Of a DNA stretch of 34,742 nt, positions 1 to 6,889 are shown piece after piece. Position numbers and translations under genes: made by a program. The first letter of the stretch is position 1, and the number at the start of each line of letters is the position of its first letter. The notes below the pieces were generated by a model. The model had not been told where the DNA came from. It worked only from the letters and a program-made list of their open reading frames with translations, and did no database searches. The stretch is from a virus, in the IMG/VR virus record IMGVR_UViG_3300044960_000085, positions 1 through 34,742 of that record. The stretch is one strand, 5' to 3'.

Positions 1-5
1 GCCAG

Positions 6-14
6 TTATCCACA
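6..14 (+). promoter_or_regulatory. DnaA-box-like nonamer
   Basis: The sequence TTATCCACA matches the DnaA box consensus TTATNCACA exactly. It lies outside the first end repeat, so it is either host flank or the extreme phage end. A single site can arise by chance, and nothing else here looks like a replication origin. Confidence 0.2.
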
Positions 15-18
15 GACT

Positions 19-34
19 CGCCAGATTTGAGACA
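19..34 (-). repeat. Left-end repeat L1 (imperfect)
   Basis: CGCCAGATTTGAGACA matches the core end repeat CACTTGATTTGAGACA at 13 of 16 positions, with the ATTTGAGACA half conserved. By analogy with Mu, it is a likely binding site for transposase A at the left end. It lies 51 bp outside L2, whereas the two right-end sites are 22-23 bp apart. Confidence 0.6.
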
Positions 35-47
35 CCGTCCTCTCGAC

Positions 48-62
48 CGGCCGAAAAGGCCG
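48..62. repeat. Short hairpin between L1 and L2
   Basis: CGGCC and GGCCG flank a GAAAA loop. In the rightward direction a TTT follows the stem, so it could act as a weak intrinsic terminator for transcription entering from outside. It could also simply be spacing between the two transposase sites. Confidence 0.3.
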
Positions 63-67
63 TTTGT

Positions 68-86
68 CTCACTTGATTTGAGACAC
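68..86 (-). repeat. Left-end repeat L2 (perfect 19-mer)
   Basis: CTCACTTGATTTGAGACAC is the exact reverse complement of the right-end copy at 34666-34684. The inverted placement at the two extremes is what is expected of transposase-binding end sites in a Mu-like element. Confidence 0.8.
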
Positions 87-130
87 GTGACGCCGGTGCC
101 GAAACCCTTTGAGCGGCGTTTGAACCGCCT

Positions 131-574
131 TCATCTGCCCCTGGCCGCGCGCAGCTCGCGGACGGCCCGCTGCAGCTCGTCTATCTGAGCTGCATCCTGA
201 GCGCGCGCGAACAATTCCGACAACACGGCATCGCGCCGCTCCTCGTCCTCGAGCTGCTCGACGAGGCGAATCAGGTGATCCCAGCGCTTTGCGCGCGGAT
301 GCGATCTCGGCAGGAGCTGCGTGCCTGAAGGCCGCGCATCTTCTGCCGATTCGCGCGGCGAGCTTCGAGCAAACATATCACCCTCGCCGGTGAGCAGCCA
401 GGTCATGTTGACGCCTGACCTGCTGATCGCGGCCAATGCATCGGCTCCTGGCTTGCGTTGGCCGACCTCGTACCCCACCAAAGTCGCCTTCGGCAAGCCG
501 ATGCGCGCTGCGAATTGCGCCTGCGTCAACCCGAGGGCGTCACGCAAAGCCTTTAGCCGGCCACCGATGTCCAT
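131..574 (-). CDS. Phage repressor, HTH (XRE) type
   Basis: This is the only leftward gene of the early region and is probably the lysogeny (c-type) repressor. The N-terminus reads MDIGGRLKALRD followed by an XRE helix-turn-helix (GLTQAQFAARIGLPKATLVGY, about residues 14-35). A short linker and a charged helical C-terminus (LVEQLEDEERRD, then a heptad-like stretch) may dimerise. No S24 peptidase Ser/Lys domain is visible, so RecA-driven self-cleavage is not expected. I chose the ATG at 574 because such proteins usually begin just before the HTH and because three operator-like motifs occupy 574-615. An upstream in-frame ATG at 616 would add 14 residues. Neither start has a convincing Shine-Dalgarno sequence. 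It is divergent from the early operon, as in Mu. Confidence 0.8.
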   Translation of the reverse strand: MDIGGRLKALRDALGLTQAQFAARIGLPKATLVGYEVGQRKPGADALAAISRSGVNMTWLLTGEGDMFARSSPRESAEDARPSGTQLLPRSHPRAKRWDHLIRLVEQLEDEERRDAVLSELFARAQDAAQIDELQRAVRELRAARGR

Positions 575-706
575 GTCGCACTTAGGCCAGGAAAGTGCGA
601 CACGAAAGCGCGACAACGAAAAACGCGTCGCACTTCGCGCAAGTCATTGATTCGTCAGCCATAAGTTTGAAACCCGGGACCAACAGGCTGGCACGAAAGT
701 GCGACA
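574..706. promoter_or_regulatory. Operator array, five AAGTGCGACA-type sites
   Basis: The decamer AAGTGCGACA, or its complement TGTCGCACTT, occurs at 574-583 (complement), 593-602, 606-615 (one mismatch), 626-635 (complement, one mismatch) and 697-706. All lie between the repressor and the early operon, mostly next to the repressor start. Clustering in a divergent control region suggests repressor operators that also mediate autoregulation. Which protein binds is inferred from position only. Confidence 0.6.
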
Positions 707-718
707 CGCCAGTGCGTT

Positions 719-750
719 GTCGATCGACGCTTGACATAGTCAATCGACTA
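719..750. promoter_or_regulatory. Nested GTC/GAC palindromes at early promoter
   Basis: Three inverted repeats overlap: GTCGATCGAC (719-728), TTGAC-ATA-GTCAA (731-743) and TAGTC-AATC-GACTA (737-750). They cover the putative -35 element and differ in sequence from the decamer array just upstream. They are therefore candidates for a second regulator, such as the small gp16-like protein encoded immediately downstream. Confidence 0.45.
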
Positions 751-771
751 ACACAGACTACACACTATTAC
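731..771 (+). promoter_or_regulatory. Putative early promoter (Pe)
   Basis: A perfect sigma70 -35 hexamer, TTGACA, lies at 731-736 in an unusually A+T-rich stretch directly upstream of the early operon. No good -10 is found at 16-18 bp spacing: the best hexamer there (CAGACT, 754-759) is poor. TATTAC at 766-771 matches better but is too far from this -35. The promoter may need an activator or use only one element. Confidence 0.4.
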
Positions 772-788
772 GCAACCTTACACCACAC

Positions 789-995
789 ATGCGCCAAGTG
801 AACAAGCGCAAGACCCCCGAGGAGGTGAGGGCCGAGTTCACGCGCCGCGGCATCACGATCAGGTCATGGTCCCGCGCCAATGGCATCAGCGAGCGTGTCG
901 TCTACGAGCTACTGCGTGGCAGGTTCCGTGGGCGCTACGGGCAGGCGCATCGAGCCGCGGTGCTGCTCGGCCTCAAGGAGGGGGTAGTCGATTGA
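789..995 (+). CDS. BcepMu gp16-like DNA-binding regulator
   Basis: This 68-residue basic protein opens the early operon. The pattern EVRAEFTRRGITIRSWSRAN, then the recognition-like helix GISERVVYELL and the tail GQAHRAAVLLGL, is that of the small phage-associated family typified by BcepMu gp16. Its position corresponds to Ner of Mu, the early transcription down-regulator. No Shine-Dalgarno is visible before the ATG; a GTG at 798 is an alternative start. Its stop overlaps the transposase start in an ATTGA junction. It probably binds the palindromes just upstream, which is inference. Confidence 0.75.
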   Translation: MRQVNKRKTPEEVRAEFTRRGITIRSWSRANGISERVVYELLRGRFRGRYGQAHRAAVLLGLKEGVVD

Positions 996-2980
996 ATAAC
1001 ATCGTCGCACTCGAGGCCGTAGCGCAGGCGCTCGGCTGCGCCAAGCGCAGCGTCGAGCGGCGCGCCTCCCGTGAATGCTGGCCATACACCGAAGAGCGCT
1101 GCCGCGGCGGACGACGGCGTCTGTACCGTCTAGATGGCCTGCCTGCCGACGTGCAGGCGAAAGTCATCCTCCACAGTGTCTCCTCGTCCGGCCCCATGCG
1201 GCCGGTTTCGTCCCCAGGCGGCCTGCCGCCGTCTGGGGACGTTTTCCAGCAGCCAGCGGCGGCGGCTCCCGCAGCGCTCACCGATGACGAGCGCGCGGCC
1301 CTGTGGCGGTGGTACGACTCACGCACTCAGGACATCAAGGACACAGCCCGCCGCCGGCTGCCGGCCATGCAGGCTGTGCGCCGGCTCCTCGACACGGGCA
1401 TCACGGCGCGGCAGGCGCTGCGCGAGACCGCGCGCGTGCTCGGCGTGCCAGAGCCGACCCTGCGACGCTGGTGGTACGGCGACGGAAGCAACCCTGGATG
1501 CTGCGCCGCACACCCGTCCGACTACCTCCCGCTGCTCGCCCCGCGGTGGGCAGGACGCGCCGAGGAGGCGCAGATCGATCCCGCAGCCTGGGACGCCTTG
1601 CTCGCCGACTACCTGCGGCCAGAGCAGCCCGCGCTGCGGGCGTGCTACCGCCGGCTGCGTGACGCAGCCCAACGCAGCGGCTGGCGGCTGCCGAGCTACG
1701 CAACGATCGCGCGCCGGGTCGAAGCGCTGCCGTGGCAGGCCGTGGTGCTCGCCCGCGAGGGTCGCGAGGCGCTGGTGCGCCGCATGCCGCACGTGACGCG
1801 CACCAAGCATCACCTCCGGGCGCTGGAGGCCGTCAATGCGGACGGGCACGTCTTCGACCTGCGGGTCGAGCTTCCGAGCGGCCAGACGGGCCGGCCGGTA
1901 CTGGTGGCCTGGCAGGACATCTACAGCAGCAAGATCCTGGCATGGCGCGTCGGTGAGACGCTGTCCAGCCATCTCGTGCGGCTCGCCTTCGGCGACGTCG
2001 TCGAGCGCTACGGCGTGCCGGAGCACGCTTATCTCGACAATGGCCGCGAGTTCGCGGCAAAGACGCTGACAGGCGGCGCGCGCACGCGCTTCCGGTTCGT
2101 CGTCCGGGACGAGGACCCCATGGGGCTGTTCACGCAGCTCGGGGTGCACGTGCACTGGACCACCCCCTATCACGGGCAGGCCAAGCCCATCGAGCGCGCC
2201 TTCCGCGATCTGTGCGAGGGCATCTCCAGGCATCCCGCAGCCGCGGGCGCCTACACCGGAAACTCGCCGGTGAACAAGCCGGCCAACTATGGCGAGCGCG
2301 CCATGCAGTGGGATGCGTTCGTGCGGTTGGTCGAGGCCGCCATCGCCGAGCACAACGCGCGCGGCGACCGGCGCAGCGCCAACGCCAAGGGGCGCAGTTT
2401 CGACGCGGTGTTCAACGCCAGCTACGCCTCGGCCGTCATCCGCCGTCCAACGGACGAGCAGCGCAGGCTGTGGCTCCTTGCGGCCGAAGGCGTGACGGTG
2501 CGCGCCACAGGCCACGTCGCCATCGCCGGAAACGCATACTGGGGCGAGCAGGTGGCAGCGCTCGCAGGGCGTCGCGTCATCGTCCGGTTCGACCCGGACC
2601 ATCTGGACCGCCCGGTGCACGTCTACACCCTCGACGGCGCGTACGTTGGCGCCGCCGAACGTACCGCCGCCGCCTTCGATGACCTGGATGCCGCGCGCCA
2701 GCACGCGCGCGCGCACCGCCAGGCACTGCGCGCCGCCAAGCAGATGCAGCAGGCGCTCGCGCGCAAGGAGGCGCTGGCCGCCGTGGCGCATCTGCCAGGG
2801 GCTCTGCCGGACCGCGATCCGCCCGCGCCGGCGGCGGTACGGATCATGCCCGCGCCGCGCCGGCGTCAGCCTGAGCCGCTCGCCGCAGCCACCGGCACCG
2901 ACGACTACGTGGGAGCGGCGGACAGGATCGTACTGGCGGCGCTCGAGCAGCGACGCCGCAAATCGCCCGACGAAGGATGA
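992..2980 (+). CDS. A: Transposase A, MuA-like DDE recombinase
   Basis: This enzyme binds the phage ends and performs DNA cleavage and strand transfer in replicative transposition. I place the start at TTG 992, with AAGGAGG at 975-981, giving 662 residues, almost the length of MuA (663). The in-frame sequence upstream duplicates the gp16-like gene in another frame and is not coding here. The N-terminus resembles the MuA DNA-binding domain (ALEAVAQALGCAKRSVERR). The catalytic triad is visible as D284 (NADGH), D349 (YLDNGREF) and E401 (KPIERAF), with spacing close to MuA D269/D336/E392. The basic, Ala-rich C-terminus is the expected MuB-contact region. The TTG start overlaps the preceding stop (ATTGA), suggesting translational coupling and limited expression. 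Confidence 0.93.
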   Translation: MNNIVALEAVAQALGCAKRSVERRASRECWPYTEERCRGGRRRLYRLDGLPADVQAKVILHSVSSSGPMRPVSSPGGLPPSGDVFQQPAAAAPAALTDDERAALWRWYDSRTQDIKDTARRRLPAMQAVRRLLDTGITARQALRETARVLGVPEPTLRRWWYGDGSNPGCCAAHPSDYLPLLAPRWAGRAEEAQIDPAAWDALLADYLRPEQPALRACYRRLRDAAQRSGWRLPSYATIARRVEALPWQAVVLAREGREALVRRMPHVTRTKHHLRALEAVNADGHVFDLRVELPSGQTGRPVLVAWQDIYSSKILAWRVGETLSSHLVRLAFGDVVERYGVPEHAYLDNGREFAAKTLTGGARTRFRFVVRDEDPMGLFTQLGVHVHWTTPYHGQAKPIERAFRDLCEGISRHPAAAGAYTGNSPVNKPANYGERAMQWDAFVRLVEAAIAEHNARGDRRSANAKGRSFDAVFNASYASAVIRRPTDEQRRLWLLAAEGVTVRATGHVAIAGNAYWGEQVAALAGRRVIVRFDPDHLDRPVHVYTLDGAYVGAAERTAAAFDDLDAARQHARAHRQALRAAKQMQQALARKEALAAVAHLPGALPDRDPPAPAAVRIMPAPRRRQPEPLAAATGTDDYVGAADRIVLAALEQRRRKSPDEG

Positions 2981-2984
2981 AAGA

Positions 2985-3037
2985 CGCCCGCCAGGGTGGC
3001 AGCCCTGGCGGGCGGTGTAACCGGCCCTCGAGGGGCC
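2985..3037 (+). terminator. Tandem hairpins between A and B
   Basis: A perfect 12-bp stem (2985-2996 with 3003-3014, loop TGGCAG) begins five bases after the A stop. It is followed by a second inverted repeat centred on CCTCGAGG (3026-3033). There is no U-run, so this is not a standard intrinsic terminator. It may be an attenuator, an RNA-stability element or an RNase site that sets the A:B ratio. The Shine-Dalgarno of B lies just downstream. Confidence 0.5.
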
Positions 3038-3060
3038 ATCTAAGCAAGGAGAAAGCCTAC

Positions 3061-4020
3061 ATGAACGCAGTTGTGATGGAAATCCCGCAGCCTCAGGCCG
3101 ATGACGTGATCGGCGCGGTGCGCGCCGAGCTCGAGCGGCGGGGACTGACGCAGACGCAGATCGCCCGCGAGGCAGGAATCTCGCCGACATCGCTCACGCA
3201 GTTGCTCGGCGGCACCTATGCGGCCGACCCGCGCCGGCTGCTCGCCAAGCTCGAGCAGTGGCTCACCAGCCTGCGCGAGCGCGCCGCGCAGCCGCAGCTA
3301 CCGGACGCGCCGGACTGGGTCGCGACCGGAACGGCCGAGCGGATTCTCGCCGCACTTGGCTACGCCCAGATGGCCGGCGACGTCGCGGTCATCTACGGCG
3401 GCGCCGGCGTGGGCAAGTCCACGGCGGCGCGCGAGTACAGGCGCCGGTACCCGAATGTATGGCACGCCACGATGTCGCCGGCGACCGCCGGCGTCACCAC
3501 GGCGCTCGAAGAGGTCTGCCTGGCGCTGGGCATGCGTGAGCTGCCCCAGGGCGCGGCGCGCATGAGCCGGGAAATCGTCGCCCGCGTGCGCGACACGCGC
3601 GGGCTGATCATCGTGGACGAGGCGCAGCACCTCTCGGTGGGCGCGCTCGATGCGCTGCGCGCGATCCACGACGCCACCGGCGTCGGGCTTGCGCTCATGG
3701 GCAACGACCTCGTCTACGCGCGCATGACCGGAGGCGCGCGTGTGGCATGGCTGGACCGGCTGTTCTCGCGGATCGGGCGCCGGCTGCGGGTGGCGCGCGC
3801 CAGCAGGGCCGACGTCGAGGCCATCGCAGACGCGCACGGGGTCGGCGGCGGCGACGCGCTCAAGCGCCTGGCCACCATCGGCGCCGGCGCCGGCGCCCTG
3901 CGATCCGTCACCAAGTGCCTGCGGCTGGCGCGCCTGATGGCCGCCGGGCGAGGCGAGTCGCTATCTGCGGCACACATCGACGCCGCATGGCGCGATCTGA
4001 CCGGGGAGGACGTGCAATGA
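3061..4020 (+). CDS. B: ATP-binding transposition protein B (MuB-like)
   Basis: This AAA+ ATPase selects target DNA and stimulates transposase A. The ATG at 3061 has AAGGAG at 3046-3051; 319 residues compares with 312 for MuB. An N-terminal HTH is clear (GLTQTQIAREAGISPTSLTQ, about residues 28-47), as in MuB. Walker A is GGAGVGKST (113-121, K119) and Walker B is LIIVDEAQHL (D186, E187). The C-terminal half contains the usual AAA+ sensor region and helical lid. It is separated from A by 80 bp holding two hairpins and overlaps the next gene by an ATGA junction. Confidence 0.92.
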   Translation: MNAVVMEIPQPQADDVIGAVRAELERRGLTQTQIAREAGISPTSLTQLLGGTYAADPRRLLAKLEQWLTSLRERAAQPQLPDAPDWVATGTAERILAALGYAQMAGDVAVIYGGAGVGKSTAAREYRRRYPNVWHATMSPATAGVTTALEEVCLALGMRELPQGAARMSREIVARVRDTRGLIIVDEAQHLSVGALDALRAIHDATGVGLALMGNDLVYARMTGGARVAWLDRLFSRIGRRLRVARASRADVEAIADAHGVGGGDALKRLATIGAGAGALRSVTKCLRLARLMAAGRGESLSAAHIDAAWRDLTGEDVQ

Positions 4021-4232
4021 GGATCACCGACAAGGCGTTCGTCTACGTGCCGGCCGACGAGACGGACATCCGGCGGACCTTCGCCCGCGTGCGGCGCAGG
4101 CTCGCCCGCGAGCGTGCCGAGCAGGCACGGCAGCAGACACGGCCCGGCGATGTCTATCTGCCGCTGCTGCCACGGCAGCTCGAGGTGCAACGCATGCTCG
4201 ACGCCCAGACGAAACGGGAGGGCACATGCTGA
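4017..4232 (+). CDS. Small basic protein, unknown function
   Basis: A 71-residue gene starts in the ATGA overlap with B and has GGGGAGG at 4003-4009. The product is Arg-rich in its first half (RRTFARVRRRLARERAE), predicted helical, and has no domain I recognise. The tight overlap on both sides supports it being a real early gene. It could bind nucleic acid, but charge is the only hint. Confidence 0.65.
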   Translation: MRITDKAFVYVPADETDIRRTFARVRRRLARERAEQARQQTRPGDVYLPLLPRQLEVQRMLDAQTKREGTC

Positions 4233-4756
4233 CGATGACCGATATCGAAGCGGCGACCCGTGCATACGCGCAGGCGCGGGAGGCGCTGTCGGCGCGCGTG
4301 CGCGAGCTGCAGGACGAGATCGAGCGCGTGCGGCGCCAGGCCATGCCGTCGATCCGGCGCGCCATGGCCGCCGCGCAGGAGCGGCGGCACGAGCTCGTCA
4401 CCGCCGTCCAGGCGGCATCCTATTTGTTCGAGCGGCCGCGCTCGGTGGTGTTCGCCGGGGTGCGGGTCGGCTACCAGAAAGGCCGCGGCGCGCTCACCTG
4501 GGACGACGACGCGCGCGTGTGCGAGCTGATCCGGCGGCACCTGCCGGAGCAGGCCGACACGCTGATCCGCGTCATCGAGCGGCCCGTCAAATCCGCGCTG
4601 TCGGCGCTACCCACCGACGACCTGCGCCGCGTGGGCGTGCGGGTCGTCGATACCGGCGACGCCGTCATCGTGCGCGCGATCGACGACGAGCTGGACCGGC
4701 TGCTCGCCAGCCTGCTTGACATCAACGAGCCCGTCACCGAGGAGGACGCGCAATGA
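4226..4756 (+). CDS. Coiled-coil protein, possible Gam-like nuclease inhibitor
   Basis: This 176-residue protein has a long N-terminal coiled coil (about residues 5-60, EALSARVRELQDEIERVRRQ) and then a compact domain around GVRVGYQKGRGALTWDD. Mu Gam, which coats DNA ends against host exonucleases, has the same length (174), the same coiled-coil-then-basic-domain order and the same position downstream of B. Sequence identity to Gam is not obvious to me, so the assignment rests on architecture and synteny. The start overlaps the preceding stop by seven bases, with GGGAGGG just upstream. Confidence 0.55.
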   Translation: MLTMTDIEAATRAYAQAREALSARVRELQDEIERVRRQAMPSIRRAMAAAQERRHELVTAVQAASYLFERPRSVVFAGVRVGYQKGRGALTWDDDARVCELIRRHLPEQADTLIRVIERPVKSALSALPTDDLRRVGVRVVDTGDAVIVRAIDDELDRLLASLLDINEPVTEEDAQ

Positions 4757-4998
4757 ACTGGATCAGCGTGAACGAACGGCTGCCCGAGCGCTACGAGGAC
4801 GTGCTCGTGGCGTACGCAGTCGAATTCGACGATGACATCGACGCGGTGAGCGTCGACATCGGTTACCGCACGCAGCAGGGTTTCCGGCTTCTCTGGGGCG
4901 AGGAGATCGACGTGAGGGTGCTGTACTGGATGCCGTTGCCGCCGCGGCCGTCCGAGGTGCAGGTACGCGCCGGGCACGTTCCGGAGGCGCGCGCATGA
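4753..4998 (+). CDS. DUF551-domain protein
   Basis: This 81-residue protein opens with MNWISVNERLPE and ends its core with VLYWMPLPPRP, the two signature ends of DUF551. That short domain is common in phage early regions and has no established function. The start lies in an ATGA overlap with the preceding gene and the stop lies in one with the next, so it is translated as part of the coupled early operon. Confidence 0.8.
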   Translation: MNWISVNERLPERYEDVLVAYAVEFDDDIDAVSVDIGYRTQQGFRLLWGEEIDVRVLYWMPLPPRPSEVQVRAGHVPEARA

Positions 4999-5105
4999 AC
5001 GACATCGCCTACGGCCTGGCCATGTTCATCATGGGCGCATGGTGCGGCGTCCTGCTCATGGCGCTGCTCTTCATGGCGCGCCGCGACCGCGACCGCGACG
5101 AATGA
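4995..5105 (+). CDS. Small single-span membrane protein (36 aa)
   Basis: The start overlaps the DUF551 stop and the stop overlaps the next start, both as ATGA. The product has one hydrophobic helix of about 22 residues (AYGLAMFIMGAWCGVLLMAL, then LFMA) and a charged tail of alternating Arg and Asp (RRDRDRDE). By the positive-inside rule the tail is cytoplasmic. Double translational coupling and the clean membrane-helix pattern support a real gene. Its function is unknown; superinfection exclusion or membrane signalling are possibilities only. Confidence 0.65.
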   Translation: MNDIAYGLAMFIMGAWCGVLLMALLFMARRDRDRDE

Positions 5106-5332
5106 AGGCCGCCAAGCTCGAGACGAGCGACCGTCTGCGCCGGGTGGCGCGCGTGCTCGCCGATGGATGCGAACACACGACCTACGAGATCGTGCACGCC
5201 GCCCAGGTGTGCGCGGTCAACAGCATCATCGCCGAGCTGCGCGCCAACGGCCTGCGCATCGCATGCGCGCGGCGCGCCGACCGCTGGTATTACCGCCTGG
5301 AGGATCGCGACGATGCAAAACGCGTCCCCTGA
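5102..5332 (+). CDS. Small winged-helix/HTH protein
   Basis: This 76-residue protein begins MKAAKLETSDRLRRVARVLA. The segment HTTYEIVHAAQVCAVNSIIA looks like a helix-turn-helix in which the second helix follows VCAVNS, and RADRWYYRLE looks like the wing. Such proteins occur in the early or middle region of Mu-like phages. They are presumed to bind DNA; the target is not known. The start is in an ATGA overlap. An in-frame ATG at 5039 is rejected because it would cover the small membrane gene. Confidence 0.7.
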   Translation: MKAAKLETSDRLRRVARVLADGCEHTTYEIVHAAQVCAVNSIIAELRANGLRIACARRADRWYYRLEDRDDAKRVP

Positions 5333-5693
5333 CACCCGTCGCCGGCTGATCGCCGCGATCCACGTTGAGGCGGCGCGTCGCGGACTCGACGACGATGCGC
5401 GCCGCGCGATGCAGCGGCGTCTGACGGGGCTGGCATCGTGTGCCGAGATGGACGACGCGCAGCTTCGCGTCGTGCTGGACGCGCTGCGCGGGCGCCGCGC
5501 CGGCGCCGACCGCGCGCCGTTGCTGCGCAAGGTCCATGCCATGCTCGGCGACCGGCCCGTCGCCTACGCCGAGGGCATCCTCAAGCGCATGTACGGCGAC
5601 CGCGCGCCGCAGCGGCTGGAGTGGGCCACGCCGCAGATGCTGCGCGCCGTCGTCGCCGCGCTCGCCTACGACCGCAGGAGACACGCGCATTGA
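5313..5693 (+). CDS. gemA: GemA-like regulatory protein (DUF1018)
   Basis: This 126-residue protein has the GemA layout: an N-terminal helix RRLIAAIHVEAARRGLDDD, the motif RRLTGLASCAEMDDAQL, and a C-terminal block RLEWATPQMLRAVVAAL. In Mu, GemA (gp16) modulates host gene expression and DNA supercoiling during lytic growth. The version here is on the short side. ATG 5313 has GGAGG at 5299-5303 and overlaps the preceding gene by 20 bases. It lies immediately before the Mor-family gene, the same order as in Mu. Confidence 0.8.
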   Translation: MQNASPDTRRRLIAAIHVEAARRGLDDDARRAMQRRLTGLASCAEMDDAQLRVVLDALRGRRAGADRAPLLRKVHAMLGDRPVAYAEGILKRMYGDRAPQRLEWATPQMLRAVVAALAYDRRRHAH

Positions 5694-6073
5694 GCGCCAT
5701 CGTGCAGCACCTGCAGCGCGCCGGGGTGCCCGAGGCGCAGATCGACCGGCTGCTCGACCAATGGGGCGGGTTGCCCATCTACGTGCCCCGCGCGCCGGCC
5801 GCGGACCATCCGCTCGTCGTCATCGCGGGCGCGGAGGCCGCCGCGGCGCTGGCCGCGGCCTACGGCGGAGAGCGCATCCTGATGCCGCTGGGCGCGCGCA
5901 GGCGCCGCGACGAACTGGCGCGCCGCGTGCGCGAGCTGCGCGCCGCCGGGCTGAACAACTGCGAGATCGCACGCCGCCTCGGTATCCACCTGCGCAGCGT
6001 GCAACGCCTGATTCGCGCGCATTTCGACGTCGCCGTGCGCGACGAGCGGCAGACGCAGCTCTCCCTCGAATGA
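5690..6073 (+). CDS. mor: Mor-family transcriptional activator
   Basis: This is the likely activator of middle or late transcription. It has 127 residues from TTG 5690, which overlaps the gemA stop in ATTGA, with AGGAG at 5676-5680. The N-terminal half contains the Mor/C-like segment GGLPIYVPRAP. The C-terminal half has an HTH, AAGLNNCEIARRLGIHLRSV, followed by QRLIRAH. In Mu, Mor activates Pm, and its homologue C activates late promoters. No second Mor/C homologue is seen, so this single protein may do both jobs. The weak TTG start would keep levels low until the operon is highly transcribed. Confidence 0.8.
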   Translation: MSAIVQHLQRAGVPEAQIDRLLDQWGGLPIYVPRAPAADHPLVVIAGAEAAAALAAAYGGERILMPLGARRRRDELARRVRELRAAGLNNCEIARRLGIHLRSVQRLIRAHFDVAVRDERQTQLSLE

Positions 6074-6507
6074 AAATCGGCCGCTGTCCCGTCTGCCACG
6101 CGCACCTGGCGCTGGACGCCATTGTCCAGGACGACGCCGCGCGCGAGCTGCTGGCGCTGCTGGCTTCGCTCGACGCAGATCTGGCGCGCGCGATCGTGAG
6201 CTACCTCGCCCTCTGGCGCCCCGCAAAGCAGGATCTGGCATGGCATCGCGCGCTGCGGCTCGCCCGCGAGACGCTGGCGCTGGACGCCGATGCGGCGCGC
6301 CTGGCGGCCGCGCTTGTCCATACCGTCGAGGCGATCCGTGCCAAGGGCGCGCAGCCGCCCCTGCGCTCGCACGGCTACCTGCGTCGCGTCATCGAGGGCG
6401 CGCAGGCAACCGCGCCGCATGAGAACATCGCCCGCACGCCGCGCCCGCCGCGCGCCGCACCGAGCCGCACCGCCGAGGCCATGCGGCGGCTCATCGAAGG
6501 ATCATGA
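6070..6507 (+). CDS. Unknown early/middle protein with CPVCH motif
   Basis: This 145-residue protein starts in an ATGA overlap with the Mor-family gene. The N-terminus has CPVCHAHL, half of a zinc-ribbon-like motif, but no second Cys pair is visible, so metal binding would need another ligand set or a dimer. The middle is helical and rich in Ala and Leu; the end is Pro/Arg-rich (RTPRPPRAAPSRT). I do not recognise the family. Confidence 0.65.
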   Translation: MKIGRCPVCHAHLALDAIVQDDAARELLALLASLDADLARAIVSYLALWRPAKQDLAWHRALRLARETLALDADAARLAAALVHTVEAIRAKGAQPPLRSHGYLRRVIEGAQATAPHENIARTPRPPRAAPSRTAEAMRRLIEGS

Positions 6508-6875
6508 ACCCGCCGGCACAGTGGTTCCGCGCGACCGTCGCGCACGGACTGGTGCGCCTCGTGGCGCTCGCGCTGCCCGGCACGCCGCCGGCAGATACGA
6601 TCGAGCTGACCCGCGAGGCGTGGATCGAGGCGCTGTGGCCGACCCGTGCCTGGGACGCCGATCTCGATGCGCCGCGGCTGGAAGCCGCCTTCCGCGCGCT
6701 GTCGGTCACATGCGAGCGCTGGCCCGCACCCGTGGCCCTGCTGCGTGCGCTGCCGGCGCGGCCGCAGCCGCCGGCGCTGCCGCTGCCGCCGGCATCCGCC
6801 GAACAGCGCCGGCGCGTCGCACACATGCTCGCCGCACTGGTCGAGACCATCCGCAAACGACAGCCGTCGCAGTAG
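6504..6875 (+). CDS. Unknown protein, last gene of early/middle operon
   Basis: This 123-residue protein is joined by ATGA to the previous gene. It has a helical N-terminus (WFRATVAHGLVRLVALAL), a segment AAFRALSVTCERWPAPVALL and a Pro-rich linker (PARPQPPALPLPPASAEQ). The phrase 'WPAPVALLRALPARP' is common in hypothetical proteins at this position in Mu-like phages. The function is unknown. It is followed by the first real gap in the operon. Confidence 0.65.
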   Translation: MNPPAQWFRATVAHGLVRLVALALPGTPPADTIELTREAWIEALWPTRAWDADLDAPRLEAAFRALSVTCERWPAPVALLRALPARPQPPALPLPPASAEQRRRVAHMLAALVETIRKRQPSQ

Positions 6876-6889
6876 GCCCGGGCGCGATG

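Noticed and set aside
6-14. DnaA box as evidence for a replication origin
   Set aside because: There is one site only, at the window edge, with no cluster, A+T-rich unwinding region or initiator gene; Mu-like phages replicate by transposition.
1319-3190. Long leftward open frame (623 codons) antisense to transposase A
   Set aside because: It mirrors the A gene; the translation is Arg/Ala/Gly-rich without domains, and the A triad is intact on the other strand. Very high G+C content makes such antisense frames common.
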